In this document: in pieces, positions 1 to 7,990 of the stretch
How the letters are laid out: every line of letters starts with the position of its first letter
Numbering within the stretch: the first letter of the stretch is position 1
NCBI GenBank assembly: GCA_002321855.1
Contig: DCMX01000260.1
Location: forward strand, 1-15,732
Direction: 5' to 3'
From: Fidelibacterota bacterium UBA1611
Lineage (GTDB): Bacteria > Fidelibacterota > Marinisomatia > Marinisomatales > UBA1611
Length of the DNA: 15,732 bases
The notes under the pieces: generated by a model
What the model saw: the letters and a program-made list of their open reading frames with translations, nothing else
What the model was told of the DNA's origin: nothing
Database searches by the model: none
Position numbers and translations under genes: made by a program

Positions 1-639
1 GTTGCCATAATTAATATCCATCAACTCGGGGTGAGCGGAGATATTCCCATAGCCTGGTAAAGATGGGTCTACATCTTGTATAAGGTGATCCCAGATATGC
101 CACTCCCACACGATATTCCCGTCATCTGAGCCAACCGGTTCTATCTCCAGAATAGCTTCTGACCAGAGCTCGTTCAACGAATTATTGATGATCTGTCTAC
201 CCATAGCATAGGCTTCGTCAGCAGTTTTCCTCTCCCAAGCGATCACCAGAACATTTCCATTCGATAGAGGCTGTACATCGTGATGATGCTGATAGGTATC
301 ATTAGAGACAGTGAACTCCCAAACAACGGTACCATTCCAAAGAATATGCGCGATACCGCCCCCGACGCCTCCCGCGATCATGGTTGGACTCTGTACCCGG
401 AATGGATATATGATAGAACTATCGGGTAGCAGATAGGGAATGCTTGCAGCACCTCGGGAATGCTCCCAAGTATGGATCATCTCTAGATCATTATCGATCA
501 GGTATGAATCACCACCTCCCGGACCGCCTGGGCCGCCAGCAACAGGGGAAAAGAGTGTAAAGCCATCAAATACCTGACCGAACCCTATGGTAATATTCAA
601 TAGAGCGAATAAGATTTTCTTAATGTGTTTCATTCCCAT
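1..639 (-). CDS. Aryl-sulfate sulfotransferase-like secreted protein, N-terminal part (cut by window edge)
   Basis: The reading frame is open from an ATG at 639 down to base 1, giving 213 residues with no stop, so the C-terminal part lies outside the window. Residues 1-22 look like a signal peptide (KHIKK, a hydrophobic run, then GFGQ). A Gly/Pro-rich stretch follows (about 35-43, GGPGGPGGG). After that comes a beta-propeller-like pattern with repeated W/HxW strands (IHTWEH, TVVWEF, IVWEWH), typical of the PQQ-like/arylsulfotransferase fold. The segment HHHDVQPLSNGN (118-129) matches HHDMFRLSNGN of the larger protein encoded at 5089-7143, so the two belong to one family. The characterised family moves sulfuryl groups between phenolic compounds in the periplasm; the substrate here is unknown. 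The start is uncertain: ATG 639, ATG 633 and a GTG at 648 are in frame, and none has a good Shine-Dalgarno. The catalytic His region would lie beyond the edge, so activity cannot be judged. Confidence 0.75.
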   Translation of the reverse strand, partial: MGMKHIKKILFALLNITIGFGQVFDGFTLFSPVAGGPGGPGGGDSYLIDNDLEMIHTWEHSRGAASIPYLLPDSSIIYPFRVQSPTMIAGGVGGGIAHILWNGTVVWEFTVSNDTYQHHHDVQPLSNGNVLVIAWERKTADEAYAMGRQIINNSLNELWSEAILEIEPVGSDDGNIVWEWHIWDHLIQDVDPSLPGYGNISAHPELMDINYGN

Positions 640-670
640 AGATTTCACTATTAAAAAATATTTTAACAGG

Positions 671-699
671 TTGACTAAAACGTGGTCGATCAATTAAAT
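671..699 (+). promoter_or_regulatory. Candidate sigma70-like promoter for the sulfotransferase operon
   Basis: TTGACT (671-676, 5 of 6 to the -35 consensus) is followed after 17 bases by TTAAAT (694-699, 4 of 6 to the -10 consensus). This lies 62 bases upstream of the ATG at 761, in the 121-base divergent intergenic region. The call rests on sequence alone. In AT-rich DNA such matches occur by chance, and FCB-group sigma factors may use a different consensus. Confidence 0.3.
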
Positions 700-728
700 C
701 TGTTCTAAAAATTTATATAAAAAACCTC

Positions 729-760
729 AATATGTTTCTTAATTGTTTCATTAACATATT
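729..760 (+). repeat. 8-bp perfect inverted repeat abutting the sulfotransferase start codon
   Basis: AATATGTT (729-736) and AACATATT (753-760) are perfect reverse complements separated by 16 bases. The right arm ends on the base just before the ATG at 761. It could be a dimeric operator or an AT-rich leader hairpin covering the translation start. No Shine-Dalgarno lies between the arms and the ATG. The arms are all but one base pair A/T, so chance cannot be excluded. Confidence 0.4.
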
Positions 761-1861
761 ATGGATAAATCATTGAAAAACAACAGAACCATAAAAGCAT
801 ATCTTACCATAGGCCACACATTCGGAACATGGATAGGCCCTATAGTCACTGGTCTTTTACTTTTTTTTATGCGCCAGTTGATAACCATTGGTCTTGCACT
901 GGACAAGGTCTTTTATAGTTCGTTGAAAAAAGAAAAATTGACGGACCCCATCGTTATTGTCGGTAATCCACGTTCAGGAACAACTTTTTTGCATAGATAC
1001 CTGATCAATATGGAATTAGGTTCCGGGGCACAACTCTGGCAGCTGATATATCCTTCGATCATTCTGCAAAAATTTATAAGACCTATTCTACCACTTCTCG
1101 AACTTATCAGTCCTGCCAGACACCATTCCACTGACGCACACCAGACCAGTTTAAGATCAATCGAAACAGATGATGTGTCCCTGTTCTTCCGTTATTTTGA
1201 CGGGTTTTTTCTTTATGGGTTCCTTTTATCCTTTGCGGATGAAGATCTCTTTGACTGGTTCGACCCCAAACTGCGCAACACAAGCCAGCGTGATTTCCGC
1301 TGGCTCGAGGCCATATGGATGCGAACCATAATCTCATCAAAAAAAGAACCGATCATTGGAAAACTGTTTTCCCTCAGCACTAACCTTCCCGCATTTATGG
1401 AACGATTTCCTGATTCAAAGATCATTTATATGGTGCGGGACCCAGTGAATGTATTACCATCCGGATTAAGCCTAGTAACAGGTGTCCTAGACAAACGATT
1501 TGGTTTTTGGAGCCTTCCTAAGAATAAGAGAGATCAATATATTGATCGGTTATATACCGCGCTGGTCGAACTGCTTAAACGTTTCCACGATGATTACGTG
1601 AGCGGGAGAATCGAGAGGTCGAGAGTATTCATTGTTAGATATGATAGGATGATGGACAACTTCGAAGATGTAATGTCAGGTATCTTTAAATTCACAGGTT
1701 TTAGACCTTCTGATCTTCTAATAGAGAACGTGAAAAAAACCGCAGAAAACCAGCGCCAGTATATAAGTAAGCACGCATACGATCTGAAAAAATTCGGTCT
1801 GGATGAAGAACGGATCAGAATCGATTGTTCTTTCGTATATGAAACATTTTTGAATGAATGA
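761..1861 (+). CDS. PAPS-dependent sulfotransferase family protein (Sulfotransfer_3-like)
   Basis: This 366-residue protein is predicted to transfer the sulfuryl group of PAPS to a hydroxyl acceptor. The 5'-phosphosulfate-binding loop is visible as VGNPRSGTTFLHR (67-79), following a hydrophobic beta strand (IVIV). The second PAPS-binding element is IIYMVRDPVNVLPS (221-234), carrying the usual Arg-Asp-Pro and a downstream Ser. The ETDD segment (135-138) sits where many Sulfotransfer_3 members carry an acidic cluster. Residues about 25-47 are strongly hydrophobic, so the enzyme may be membrane-associated, which would suit a lipid acceptor (inference). The ATG at 761 has no clear Shine-Dalgarno. 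It is the first gene of an operon: its TGA overlaps the ATG of the START-domain gene as ATGA. The natural acceptor cannot be read from the sequence. Family assignment is firm; substrate is open. Confidence 0.88.
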   Translation: MDKSLKNNRTIKAYLTIGHTFGTWIGPIVTGLLLFFMRQLITIGLALDKVFYSSLKKEKLTDPIVIVGNPRSGTTFLHRYLINMELGSGAQLWQLIYPSIILQKFIRPILPLLELISPARHHSTDAHQTSLRSIETDDVSLFFRYFDGFFLYGFLLSFADEDLFDWFDPKLRNTSQRDFRWLEAIWMRTIISSKKEPIIGKLFSLSTNLPAFMERFPDSKIIYMVRDPVNVLPSGLSLVTGVLDKRFGFWSLPKNKRDQYIDRLYTALVELLKRFHDDYVSGRIERSRVFIVRYDRMMDNFEDVMSGIFKFTGFRPSDLLIENVKKTAENQRQYISKHAYDLKKFGLDEERIRIDCSFVYETFLNE

Positions 1862-2463
1862 AAGCTTTTATTAATATTCCAATTCTCCTTCTCCTGATAC
1901 CAGCCGTACCAATAAAGGCATTTGATATCCCTATATCTGAGTCCATTGATAGCTGGACAGTTCTGCAGGATGATGTTACCTGGATCGGCTGGACAGACCA
2001 CTCTGGTTTCCCGGTTTGTCAAACCCGGGCAAATTTTCCGTACCCTATGAAAAGCATTTCAAACATCATCGAAGACATTGAAAATTATCCAAATGTATTT
2101 AAAAGAATTACAACGGCAAAAATATTGGATGATGATATCGCCTATTTAATGCTGGACATGCCCTTTCCTTTTTCAGGCCGGGATTATATTATCCAATTTA
2201 TTAAGGATAAAAGCGAAACGGATTGGGTCTTTAGTTTTAAAGCAGTTACACATGTTGATGCACCCCCGAACGAAAGATCCGTTCGATTAATCAACGCAGC
2301 CGGTGCATGGCTTATTAGACCTATCAACAATAACGAAACCTCCGTAACCTATACCTGGAATGGTGAATTACTGGGCGAGTTTCCATCCTGGGCACTGCCC
2401 AAAGCATGGAAAACTCAGGGTAATGAGATCATTGAATGGTTAGGAGCAGCTCTGAACGAATAA
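1858..2463 (+). CDS. Exported START-domain (SRPBCC) lipid-binding-type protein
   Basis: This 201-residue protein begins with a signal peptide (about 1-21: a short basic start, a hydrophobic run ILLLLIPAVP, then IKA before the likely cleavage). The rest is one START-like domain. It contains IENYPNVFKRI (about 74-84), common in bacterial START proteins around the first strand, and the signature MPFPFSGRDYIIQF (101-114), equivalent to the PxPLSxRDxV element of the family. The family forms a helix-grip fold with a hydrophobic cavity for lipids, sterols or polyketides. A periplasmic location follows from the signal peptide. Its start overlaps the sulfotransferase stop (ATGA), pointing to translational coupling. 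Only 6 bases separate its stop from the outer-membrane barrel gene. It could deliver or accept the sulfotransferase product or substrate, but the ligand is unknown. Confidence 0.82.
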   Translation: MKAFINIPILLLLIPAVPIKAFDIPISESIDSWTVLQDDVTWIGWTDHSGFPVCQTRANFPYPMKSISNIIEDIENYPNVFKRITTAKILDDDIAYLMLDMPFPFSGRDYIIQFIKDKSETDWVFSFKAVTHVDAPPNERSVRLINAAGAWLIRPINNNETSVTYTWNGELLGEFPSWALPKAWKTQGNEIIEWLGAALNE

Positions 2464-2469
2464 GGCAAA

Positions 2470-3903
2470 ATGAAGAGAATACTATTTATCTTATTTTTCC
2501 CAGTGTTCACAGCTTTGAGTTTTGCAGAGTCCACTATCGACCATGGCGGTTATGTGGACCTATATTATATGGCCAGACTTTCTGATAACTCCCTAATAAA
2601 TATACCCTATCGAATATTCAATATTAATGTGGATCATCAGAATGGAGATCTTTCTATTAAATCAACACTGTCCCTTGAACACCAACTTAGGAGCGATACT
2701 TACTTTCTTACAAATAACAGCCCACAGGATTTTCATTGGGACCTGAGGGAGCTCTATATGCAATGGTTTACCAGCTTTGGTGAAATCCGAATTGGTAAAC
2801 AGATCCATGCCTGGGGCAGTGCTGATGAGAACAGTCCGATCGATGTGGTGAATCCTCTTGATTATTATTATCTATTCTCTGCTGGTGCTGAACGCAAACT
2901 TGCTACCTTTTCTACGGCAACTGACCTGTACATCAACAATACCAAGCTTGGGTTTGTTTTCTCCCCAGTTCATAATACCCACCGCACACCTGGAGGGGAT
3001 GATGACTTTCCCATATCCATACCCATAGCTCCTGATCCTGAACAAATATTCGAGATAGATGATAACCCTTACGAAATTGGAGGATTCATCAATCAAACCT
3101 TCAATTTTGGGGACGTGACCTTTTCATATTTTCAAGGATATGATAGAATCTTCAATCTAACAGGAGTAAATGTATATGGCCGTGGCCCGGACCTATCTTT
3201 TTCTCATATAGACATTTTATTTGGATATAGGAAAACAAGGGTCATGGGTGCAGGTAGTGTACTTTTATTAGGGGATGTAACTCTTCGAGGTGATCTTGGT
3301 TACTTTGATACTCAGGACCAAAACACTGATATAAACCAAGCGAGCTCTTTCTTACCGGAAATATATGATTCTCTTCACTTTTCATACCCTTTGCATGAAG
3401 AATCCAAATATTATCAGACCACCTTTCAGCTCGAATACACCTTGCCATTTGATATTAGGCTAACATGTCAATTTTTTACTTATGATACCTTGTCCTATAG
3501 TTCAGATAGTTTGCCGGTCAGCGAACAGATCTCTATACCAAACCTTGATATCGACCCGGAACAATTGGAGCCTCGACATTTTTTTACACCTGGAATGGGT
3601 GCTTCACTTGCTGTCCTAAGTAGAAAGGCAGGATTCATTAGTTTAGAAAGGCACTTCAATGACGAGCAACTAAAGTTAAATCTTACGACAATGCTTGACC
3701 TGGATGATTCCAATTTTGATGGTACCTTACCTGGAGTATTGCTCGAAGGTCACATTGACTACAATATGACCGATGAGCTGAGAGCCACCATTGGACTGAC
3801 AAAGATCTATGGCAGTGATGATCACCCTGATGGAGAGAACTACCGTTTTAATAAGATGGAAGATTTCTCCCACTTGCGTTTTGAACTAAAATACTTCTTT
3901 TGA
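2470..3903 (+). CDS. Outer-membrane beta-barrel protein, DUF1302-like
   Basis: This 477-residue protein has a clear signal peptide (MKRILFILFF through SFA, cleavage near residue 19). The mature part alternates polar and aromatic residues as in beta strands and ends in LRFELKYFF, whose terminal Phe is the usual BAM recognition signature. The segment IRIGKQIHAWG (106-116) followed by NPLDYYYLF (128-136) resembles the GRQxxxWGE...NPxD element of the DUF1302 family. In proteobacteria, DUF1302 proteins are often found near RND/MMPL exporters and genes for hydrophobic substrates. At 477 residues it is somewhat shorter than the roughly 600 usual there. The ATG follows the START gene by six bases (weak AAGGC element). 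A porin or channel for a hydrophobic compound is likely. DUF1302 membership is from motif resemblance only. Confidence 0.75.
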   Translation: MKRILFILFFPVFTALSFAESTIDHGGYVDLYYMARLSDNSLINIPYRIFNINVDHQNGDLSIKSTLSLEHQLRSDTYFLTNNSPQDFHWDLRELYMQWFTSFGEIRIGKQIHAWGSADENSPIDVVNPLDYYYLFSAGAERKLATFSTATDLYINNTKLGFVFSPVHNTHRTPGGDDDFPISIPIAPDPEQIFEIDDNPYEIGGFINQTFNFGDVTFSYFQGYDRIFNLTGVNVYGRGPDLSFSHIDILFGYRKTRVMGAGSVLLLGDVTLRGDLGYFDTQDQNTDINQASSFLPEIYDSLHFSYPLHEESKYYQTTFQLEYTLPFDIRLTCQFFTYDTLSYSSDSLPVSEQISIPNLDIDPEQLEPRHFFTPGMGASLAVLSRKAGFISLERHFNDEQLKLNLTTMLDLDDSNFDGTLPGVLLEGHIDYNMTDELRATIGLTKIYGSDDHPDGENYRFNKMEDFSHLRFELKYFF

Positions 3904-3986
3904 TATCAGTGATACCTAAAAATTAAAACAACCAGTGTCAAGAGCTATCTGTGACCGCGCTCTGATAAAGCTATAGATATTGTAAA

Positions 3987-3999
3987 GATTCTTCGAATC
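3987..3999. repeat. Short inverted repeat in a convergent intergenic region
   Basis: GATTC-TTC-GAATC forms a 5-bp stem with a 3-base loop in the 118-base gap between the convergent barrel and leucine-rich-repeat genes. There is no T-run on either side, so it is a poor intrinsic terminator. I see no gene or other structured element in 3904-4021. Confidence 0.2.
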
Positions 4000-4021
4000 C
4001 TAAGCTATTTATCAATAGTGA

Positions 4022-5092
4022 TTATTTCATAAAGATCATTTTCCGGATCCTTACATCAATACCATCAGCAAATTTTATAAAAAACACGCCTGATGGATGG
4101 TCCCCTGCAGACCATATAAGCGAGTGTTGTCCCATATCATAGATCTCATTATTTGAGATCACATCTATTTCATTCCCTAAAATATCATACACCCGAATAT
4201 CTATCCTTCTATCATAAGGGACAAAGAGATCCATTGTTGTTCTTGGATTGAACGGATTGGGATATGGTGATGATATATTGAGCTGGTATGGAAAAAGATC
4301 TTTTTCACTGACAGTGGTAGTATTATCACAGTTCTGTGGTGCATAGACCGGAAATGAGTAGTAGAACTGATCCAGGCTCAGTTCAAAATGATCGTTGTCT
4401 ATCAAGCATCCCGGAATATTTTCGCAAAGGTCATTCGCACCAATAGCAAAATATGGATAACCACCATTATCGTTCCCGCTCCAATCCAGATCCATATTGC
4501 AAAAACAAGCTGGCAAAGACTCTAAATTATTATTGAAGAGCCACAGGTAATTCAGAGATTCCAGATCACATATCGATTCAGGTATCGTAATTAATTCATT
4601 ATACCCCAGGTCTAAAAAATAAAGGTTGCCAAGGTTTCCAATACTGTCGCCTGTATCTTGGAGCACATTATTATTAAGGTAAAGGGTCATAAGATCAGAC
4701 AGATGACTGAATGATCCAGGTAGTTCGGAAAGTCGGTTCCATTCTAAATAAAGTGAAGCAATGTTGTCCCAGTTCCCAATGTTGTCAGGGAGCGAATAGA
4801 TCGTATCATTCACGCCAGAACTGTTACCATAATTCCCAGAAACCAAGAAACGTAGTCGACCATTGAACCAGGTCTGTGTACCCAGTTCCAATGGTGAACC
4901 ATATGTAAGATCGTTGATAGAGATCAGACTATCCAATACGACCATGTCATTATCTGATAGGCAGGTGTCCCCTGACAAAATGGTCACGTTCAAAGGCAAA
5001 GCCGGGTAATAGGTATACGCACTATCGCACTGTGCAAATAAAGTTCGAGAAAAAAAGATAAAGATCATGAGTGTCAGGATATTTTTCATCAT
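4022..5092 (-). CDS. Secreted leucine-rich-repeat protein with C-terminal sorting domain
   Basis: This 356-residue protein starts with a signal peptide (MMKNILTLMIFIFF..LFAQ, cleavage near 21). The Cys that follows is not in a proper lipobox, so it is probably not a lipoprotein. Residues about 100-195 hold roughly four to five leucine-rich repeats of about 23 residues with the LxxLxLxxNxLxxLP pattern, for example LYLEWNRLSELPGSF (114-128), LYLNNNVLQD and LDLGYNELITIPESI. A Cys-containing cap follows (CFC, DLCENIPGC). The C-terminus (about 276-356) is a sorting domain with YPNPFNPRTTM, VYDILGNEI, HPSGVFFIKF and a basic end RIRKMIFMK, the pattern used for type IX-like secretion or surface anchoring. 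Its ATG overlaps the TGA of the preceding gene (ATGA at 5089-5092), indicating coupled translation. A binding or scaffold role at the cell surface is likely; no catalytic motif is visible. Confidence 0.85.
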   Translation of the reverse strand: MMKNILTLMIFIFFSRTLFAQCDSAYTYYPALPLNVTILSGDTCLSDNDMVVLDSLISINDLTYGSPLELGTQTWFNGRLRFLVSGNYGNSSGVNDTIYSLPDNIGNWDNIASLYLEWNRLSELPGSFSHLSDLMTLYLNNNVLQDTGDSIGNLGNLYFLDLGYNELITIPESICDLESLNYLWLFNNNLESLPACFCNMDLDWSGNDNGGYPYFAIGANDLCENIPGCLIDNDHFELSLDQFYYSFPVYAPQNCDNTTTVSEKDLFPYQLNISSPYPNPFNPRTTMDLFVPYDRRIDIRVYDILGNEIDVISNNEIYDMGQHSLIWSAGDHPSGVFFIKFADGIDVRIRKMIFMK

Positions 5093-7143
5093 TTCAGATA
5101 AATGATTTTTTTAATATCTATTTGGTTACCTGTCTCTAACCTTATGAAATACAATCCTGATGGATGATTGTTAGCATTCCATTCTATCTCATGAAGACCT
5201 GATCCAGAATTCTGCTTCAACAGTGTCTCTATATGCCGTCCAGATATATCTCTGATCTCAAGTATCAGGGGTCCGTTTTCCGCTGAAAATTGGATGAGAA
5301 CGGACGAATTGAACGGATTTGGGAATGGAGGAAAGAGTGAACATGCATTGGGAACAGGATCTGAACCAACAACAAGTGCTCCAGAATAAGCGTTGAGGTT
5401 AATGGTTCTTGCCAGATCCGGTCTGTGGAAAGGTATGACCATCAAAGTTAGAGGGTTAGCCCCTAAGATCTCGCTGACACTACCGCTGAAGGAGATCGTT
5501 GTATGCTCTCCAGGTCCAAGGGTCGTAGAGCCAGATTGGTCGTTGAACCAGTTCTGATCATCGTAAAATTCAAAGTTATAGGTTTCTTCAGAGGACCCCT
5601 CGCTGAATAACTCAAAAGCAAGTTCAACGTTCCCAAGGGGCAAAAATACACCTGTCTCATCATTGTTGGTCTGCAGGTCATGGACAACCACAGAAAAGGC
5701 AACAGGGTAAATACCAGGAATTCGATTAGCTCTGTAGACCGCTCCACTCGGCAGTGAAAGATTGTAATGCGCTTCCCAAAGAAGCTCACCGCTGGGATTC
5801 ACCTCTAATGATGTCCCTCCTCCACCCACCGTGGTTATCAACATATTTTCATTATCAAGTTTCTCTGCATTACCGGATGCAAATCCGAATAGGTCTTCCG
5901 GAAGCACATATTCCCAGACAAGTTCAGCACCATCTTCGTCCACGGAAATTTCGATGGCCCTTGATGTGGGTCCATCGGTGCCAAGGAATATCTCACTGAG
6001 ATTACCATTGTCAAAGGTGACTATATGTCCTTCTTGGGTAAGCTGTAGACCATGCTGAAAACTGAAACCAAGATCCTGGCCCATAGTTACATCGCCAGAT
6101 GGCATATCATGCCCCATATTCCAGATAACATTTCCACTTTCATAATCGATCTTTGTGATCCGGGATAAATGACGGGTGGATATATAAAGTGCGTTCTCTT
6201 CATCAGAAAAAAATGCTGCATTCACATGAGTCCAATCATATTGCAGATCAAAATAGGCCTGGTCCCATGTTCCACCGTACTGATCATAATCTGCCATGCT
6301 AAAATGATCAAAAGTATTCCAGCTCCAGACAACCTCTTTGGTATCTCTATCCCATTCCACAAGTTTATCACCGATCCAAATAAACTCCGGAGTGACACCA
6401 TCCGCCTGATAACCTAACTGCTGGAATAAAGGTGTCCAGGGTCCAATAGGAACGGGACCTATTGAGGATACTGATACAATACCCATATAATTTCCATTTG
6501 AAAGTCTGAACATATCATGGTGTAAGAATTCATCATTGGGCTCTTCCCAAATGATCTCATTGTCAACTGAGAACACAATACCGGGAAGGTTATTCTCTGA
6601 ACCGGAATTAAGATAACATCCGAAAAGATCAACATAGGGACTCGAGTTATAATAGACAATATCTGTTTCACCTGTGTTCCAGATCTCCCGGCCGTTCTGA
6701 TCTATTATTGCGCTGAAATAGTCGAAGAACGCACCAAAGATCGTTAATCCATCAGCGATCTGTTCTTGGTCAATGATAATAGTTTCTGATAGGGAACGTT
6801 TCTCACCGGTTGAAAAAGAGAATGTTTCAGACCAAACGCCTTCCATGCCACTGTTCAACACAGGCTTAACACGCCAAAAATATTCGGTTGCCCATTCAAG
6901 ATTATCTCTATCAATATATAACAGCGTACTGTCAGTGGTATCGATGATATTATTGGCGAAATCATCAGTGGAAGAGGCCTGAAGTTGATATCCATGTGCG
7001 CCAGGGACCTGCTCCCACTCAAAGGGTATATAGGTAAGGTTCTGGATACTGTTATTCTCAGGATGTACCAGCCCTGCAAAAAGAATTAAATGGATACAAA
7101 CAAATATTGCTATCAATTTTATGGGTGAATCATTAATTATCAT
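5089..7143 (-). CDS. Secreted aryl-sulfate sulfotransferase-like protein with FN3-like N-terminus and C-terminal sorting domain
   Basis: The 684-residue protein has several parts. There is an N-terminal hydrophobic segment (about 8-25, signal peptide or anchor). A fibronectin-III-like domain follows (about 35-112, with WEQVPGAHGYQLQ and YFWRVKPV). The arylsulfotransferase propeller runs about 125-475, then a beta-rich linker domain (about 480-585) and a sorting domain (about 603-684; FPPFPNPFN, HPSGLYFIRLE, IDIKKIIYLK). The propeller carries the motif set expected from bacterial PAPS-independent aryl-sulfate sulfotransferases: HVN (His306), STRH (Arg324-His325), FQHG (His364) and FDNG (377-380), the latter two around the sulfohistidine site of the family. 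It also has HHDMFRLSNGN (208-218), shared with the partial gene at 1-639. The start at 7143 has no clear Shine-Dalgarno. It is coupled to the leucine-rich-repeat gene by ATGA and lies 70 bases after the LolA-like gene. Donor and acceptor are unknown. Confidence 0.85.
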   Translation of the reverse strand: MIINDSPIKLIAIFVCIHLILFAGLVHPENNSIQNLTYIPFEWEQVPGAHGYQLQASSTDDFANNIIDTTDSTLLYIDRDNLEWATEYFWRVKPVLNSGMEGVWSETFSFSTGEKRSLSETIIIDQEQIADGLTIFGAFFDYFSAIIDQNGREIWNTGETDIVYYNSSPYVDLFGCYLNSGSENNLPGIVFSVDNEIIWEEPNDEFLHHDMFRLSNGNYMGIVSVSSIGPVPIGPWTPLFQQLGYQADGVTPEFIWIGDKLVEWDRDTKEVVWSWNTFDHFSMADYDQYGGTWDQAYFDLQYDWTHVNAAFFSDEENALYISTRHLSRITKIDYESGNVIWNMGHDMPSGDVTMGQDLGFSFQHGLQLTQEGHIVTFDNGNLSEIFLGTDGPTSRAIEISVDEDGAELVWEYVLPEDLFGFASGNAEKLDNENMLITTVGGGGTSLEVNPSGELLWEAHYNLSLPSGAVYRANRIPGIYPVAFSVVVHDLQTNNDETGVFLPLGNVELAFELFSEGSSEETYNFEFYDDQNWFNDQSGSTTLGPGEHTTISFSGSVSEILGANPLTLMVIPFHRPDLARTINLNAYSGALVVGSDPVPNACSLFPPFPNPFNSSVLIQFSAENGPLILEIRDISGRHIETLLKQNSGSGLHEIEWNANNHPSGLYFIRLETGNQIDIKKIIYLK

Positions 7144-7213
7144 TTGAATACTATAAGGATTTAGTGAAGTGCTCGCCCTAATTGAACGATCAGAACCAAG
7201 GACCGATAAATGA

Positions 7214-7990
7214 TTATTCAGATCTGTTTAAAAAATATTCGGTGAATATTTGATCATCTAAACCAGCGTTGGGCTTGAAAGAATCAATGGTCATTATCGT
7301 ATGATTCCCGTTCACTCTTACCATTTTCAAGATAGTTGGCGACCAGAACCCGGACTCTTCTGAATAACCCCTTATGTATAACGTTTTTTCCATTTTATTC
7401 TCATCTTCAAGAAATTCGACCTTTCTGATCTGCCAGATCTTTTCATCCACATAAACCTTTGTTCCCCAGTACGAGCTTTCAATTTGGGGAAAGGTCCTTA
7501 CCACATAGCAGGAGTATCCATCGATCATTTCCAGCCCCTCAAGAGTCAGGCTATCATCCTTTATTTCGCGATTTTCAAGATCCTCATAAATAAAGTCGGT
7601 TCCCATAAAAGATTTTCCCTTTTCCTTCGTTTTGATCTGCTTTGATGCTTTGAGCTTAGGAAGGAAAACCCATTGTTCTGTGGTTCCATTAACTTTGGTC
7701 CAACTAAGTAAGGCCGTGCCCTGTACCGATTTAGGTTCCTGAAACCTCAAAAGTTGTTTTTTTTTGTAATCGCCAGAAAAGAATTGCTTCTCGTAGCGTG
7801 TGAAAGACCGTATCCTACGTTTTTCTTTCCCTGCCTTCTTTCTGATTATTTCCAAGCGTATCTCTGATACGGACGATTTCGGCTTTGGTGCTGATTTTAT
7901 CCTTCTCATAATATCAACAGCGGTCGGATCCATATCAGATGGGAACACAATGGATTGTAGAAACAAAAAAACGATGAATCTAATTTTCAT
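7214..7990 (-). CDS. LolA-like outer-membrane lipoprotein-sorting protein
   Basis: This 258-residue protein has a signal peptide (about 1-18, MKIRFIVFLFLQSIVFPS) and then the pattern of the LolA-like family that accompanies RND/MMPL exporters. It shows the early AVDIMRRI segment, a strand-rich core with FQEPKSVQGTALLSW (about 83-97), then EQWVFLPKLKASKQI, the KGKSFMGTDFIYEDL segment (about 125-139) that is strongly typical of the family, and YSCYVVRTFP with a later VYVDEKIWQIRKVEF. These proteins form a half-barrel that holds acyl chains in the periplasm. The gene overlaps the preceding small membrane-protein gene by 11 bases (7980-7990) and follows the exporter gene, so the three probably act as one export unit. 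The cargo (lipoprotein or free lipid) cannot be told from the sequence. Confidence 0.85.
   Translation of the reverse strand: MKIRFIVFLFLQSIVFPSDMDPTAVDIMRRIKSAPKPKSSVSEIRLEIIRKKAGKEKRRIRSFTRYEKQFFSGDYKKKQLLRFQEPKSVQGTALLSWTKVNGTTEQWVFLPKLKASKQIKTKEKGKSFMGTDFIYEDLENREIKDDSLTLEGLEMIDGYSCYVVRTFPQIESSYWGTKVYVDEKIWQIRKVEFLEDENKMEKTLYIRGYSEESGFWSPTILKMVRVNGNHTIMTIDSFKPNAGLDDQIFTEYFLNRSE

Noticed and set aside
1594..2022. 142-residue open frame on the minus strand across the sulfotransferase/START junction
   Set aside because: It lies antisense to two well-supported coupled genes and shows no domain or signal; it is a shadow of their codon use.
3943..4008. Three AGCTAT hexamers in the gap between the barrel and leucine-rich-repeat genes (3943, 3969, 4003)
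   Set aside because: Spacings are irregular (26 and 34), the repeat is only six bases, and the region is AT-rich; chance is enough.
5042..5092. Lipoprotein signal on the leucine-rich-repeat protein (Cys after FAQ)
   Set aside because: The residues before the Cys (L-F-A-Q) do not fit a lipobox; a standard signal peptidase I site after FAQ is more likely.
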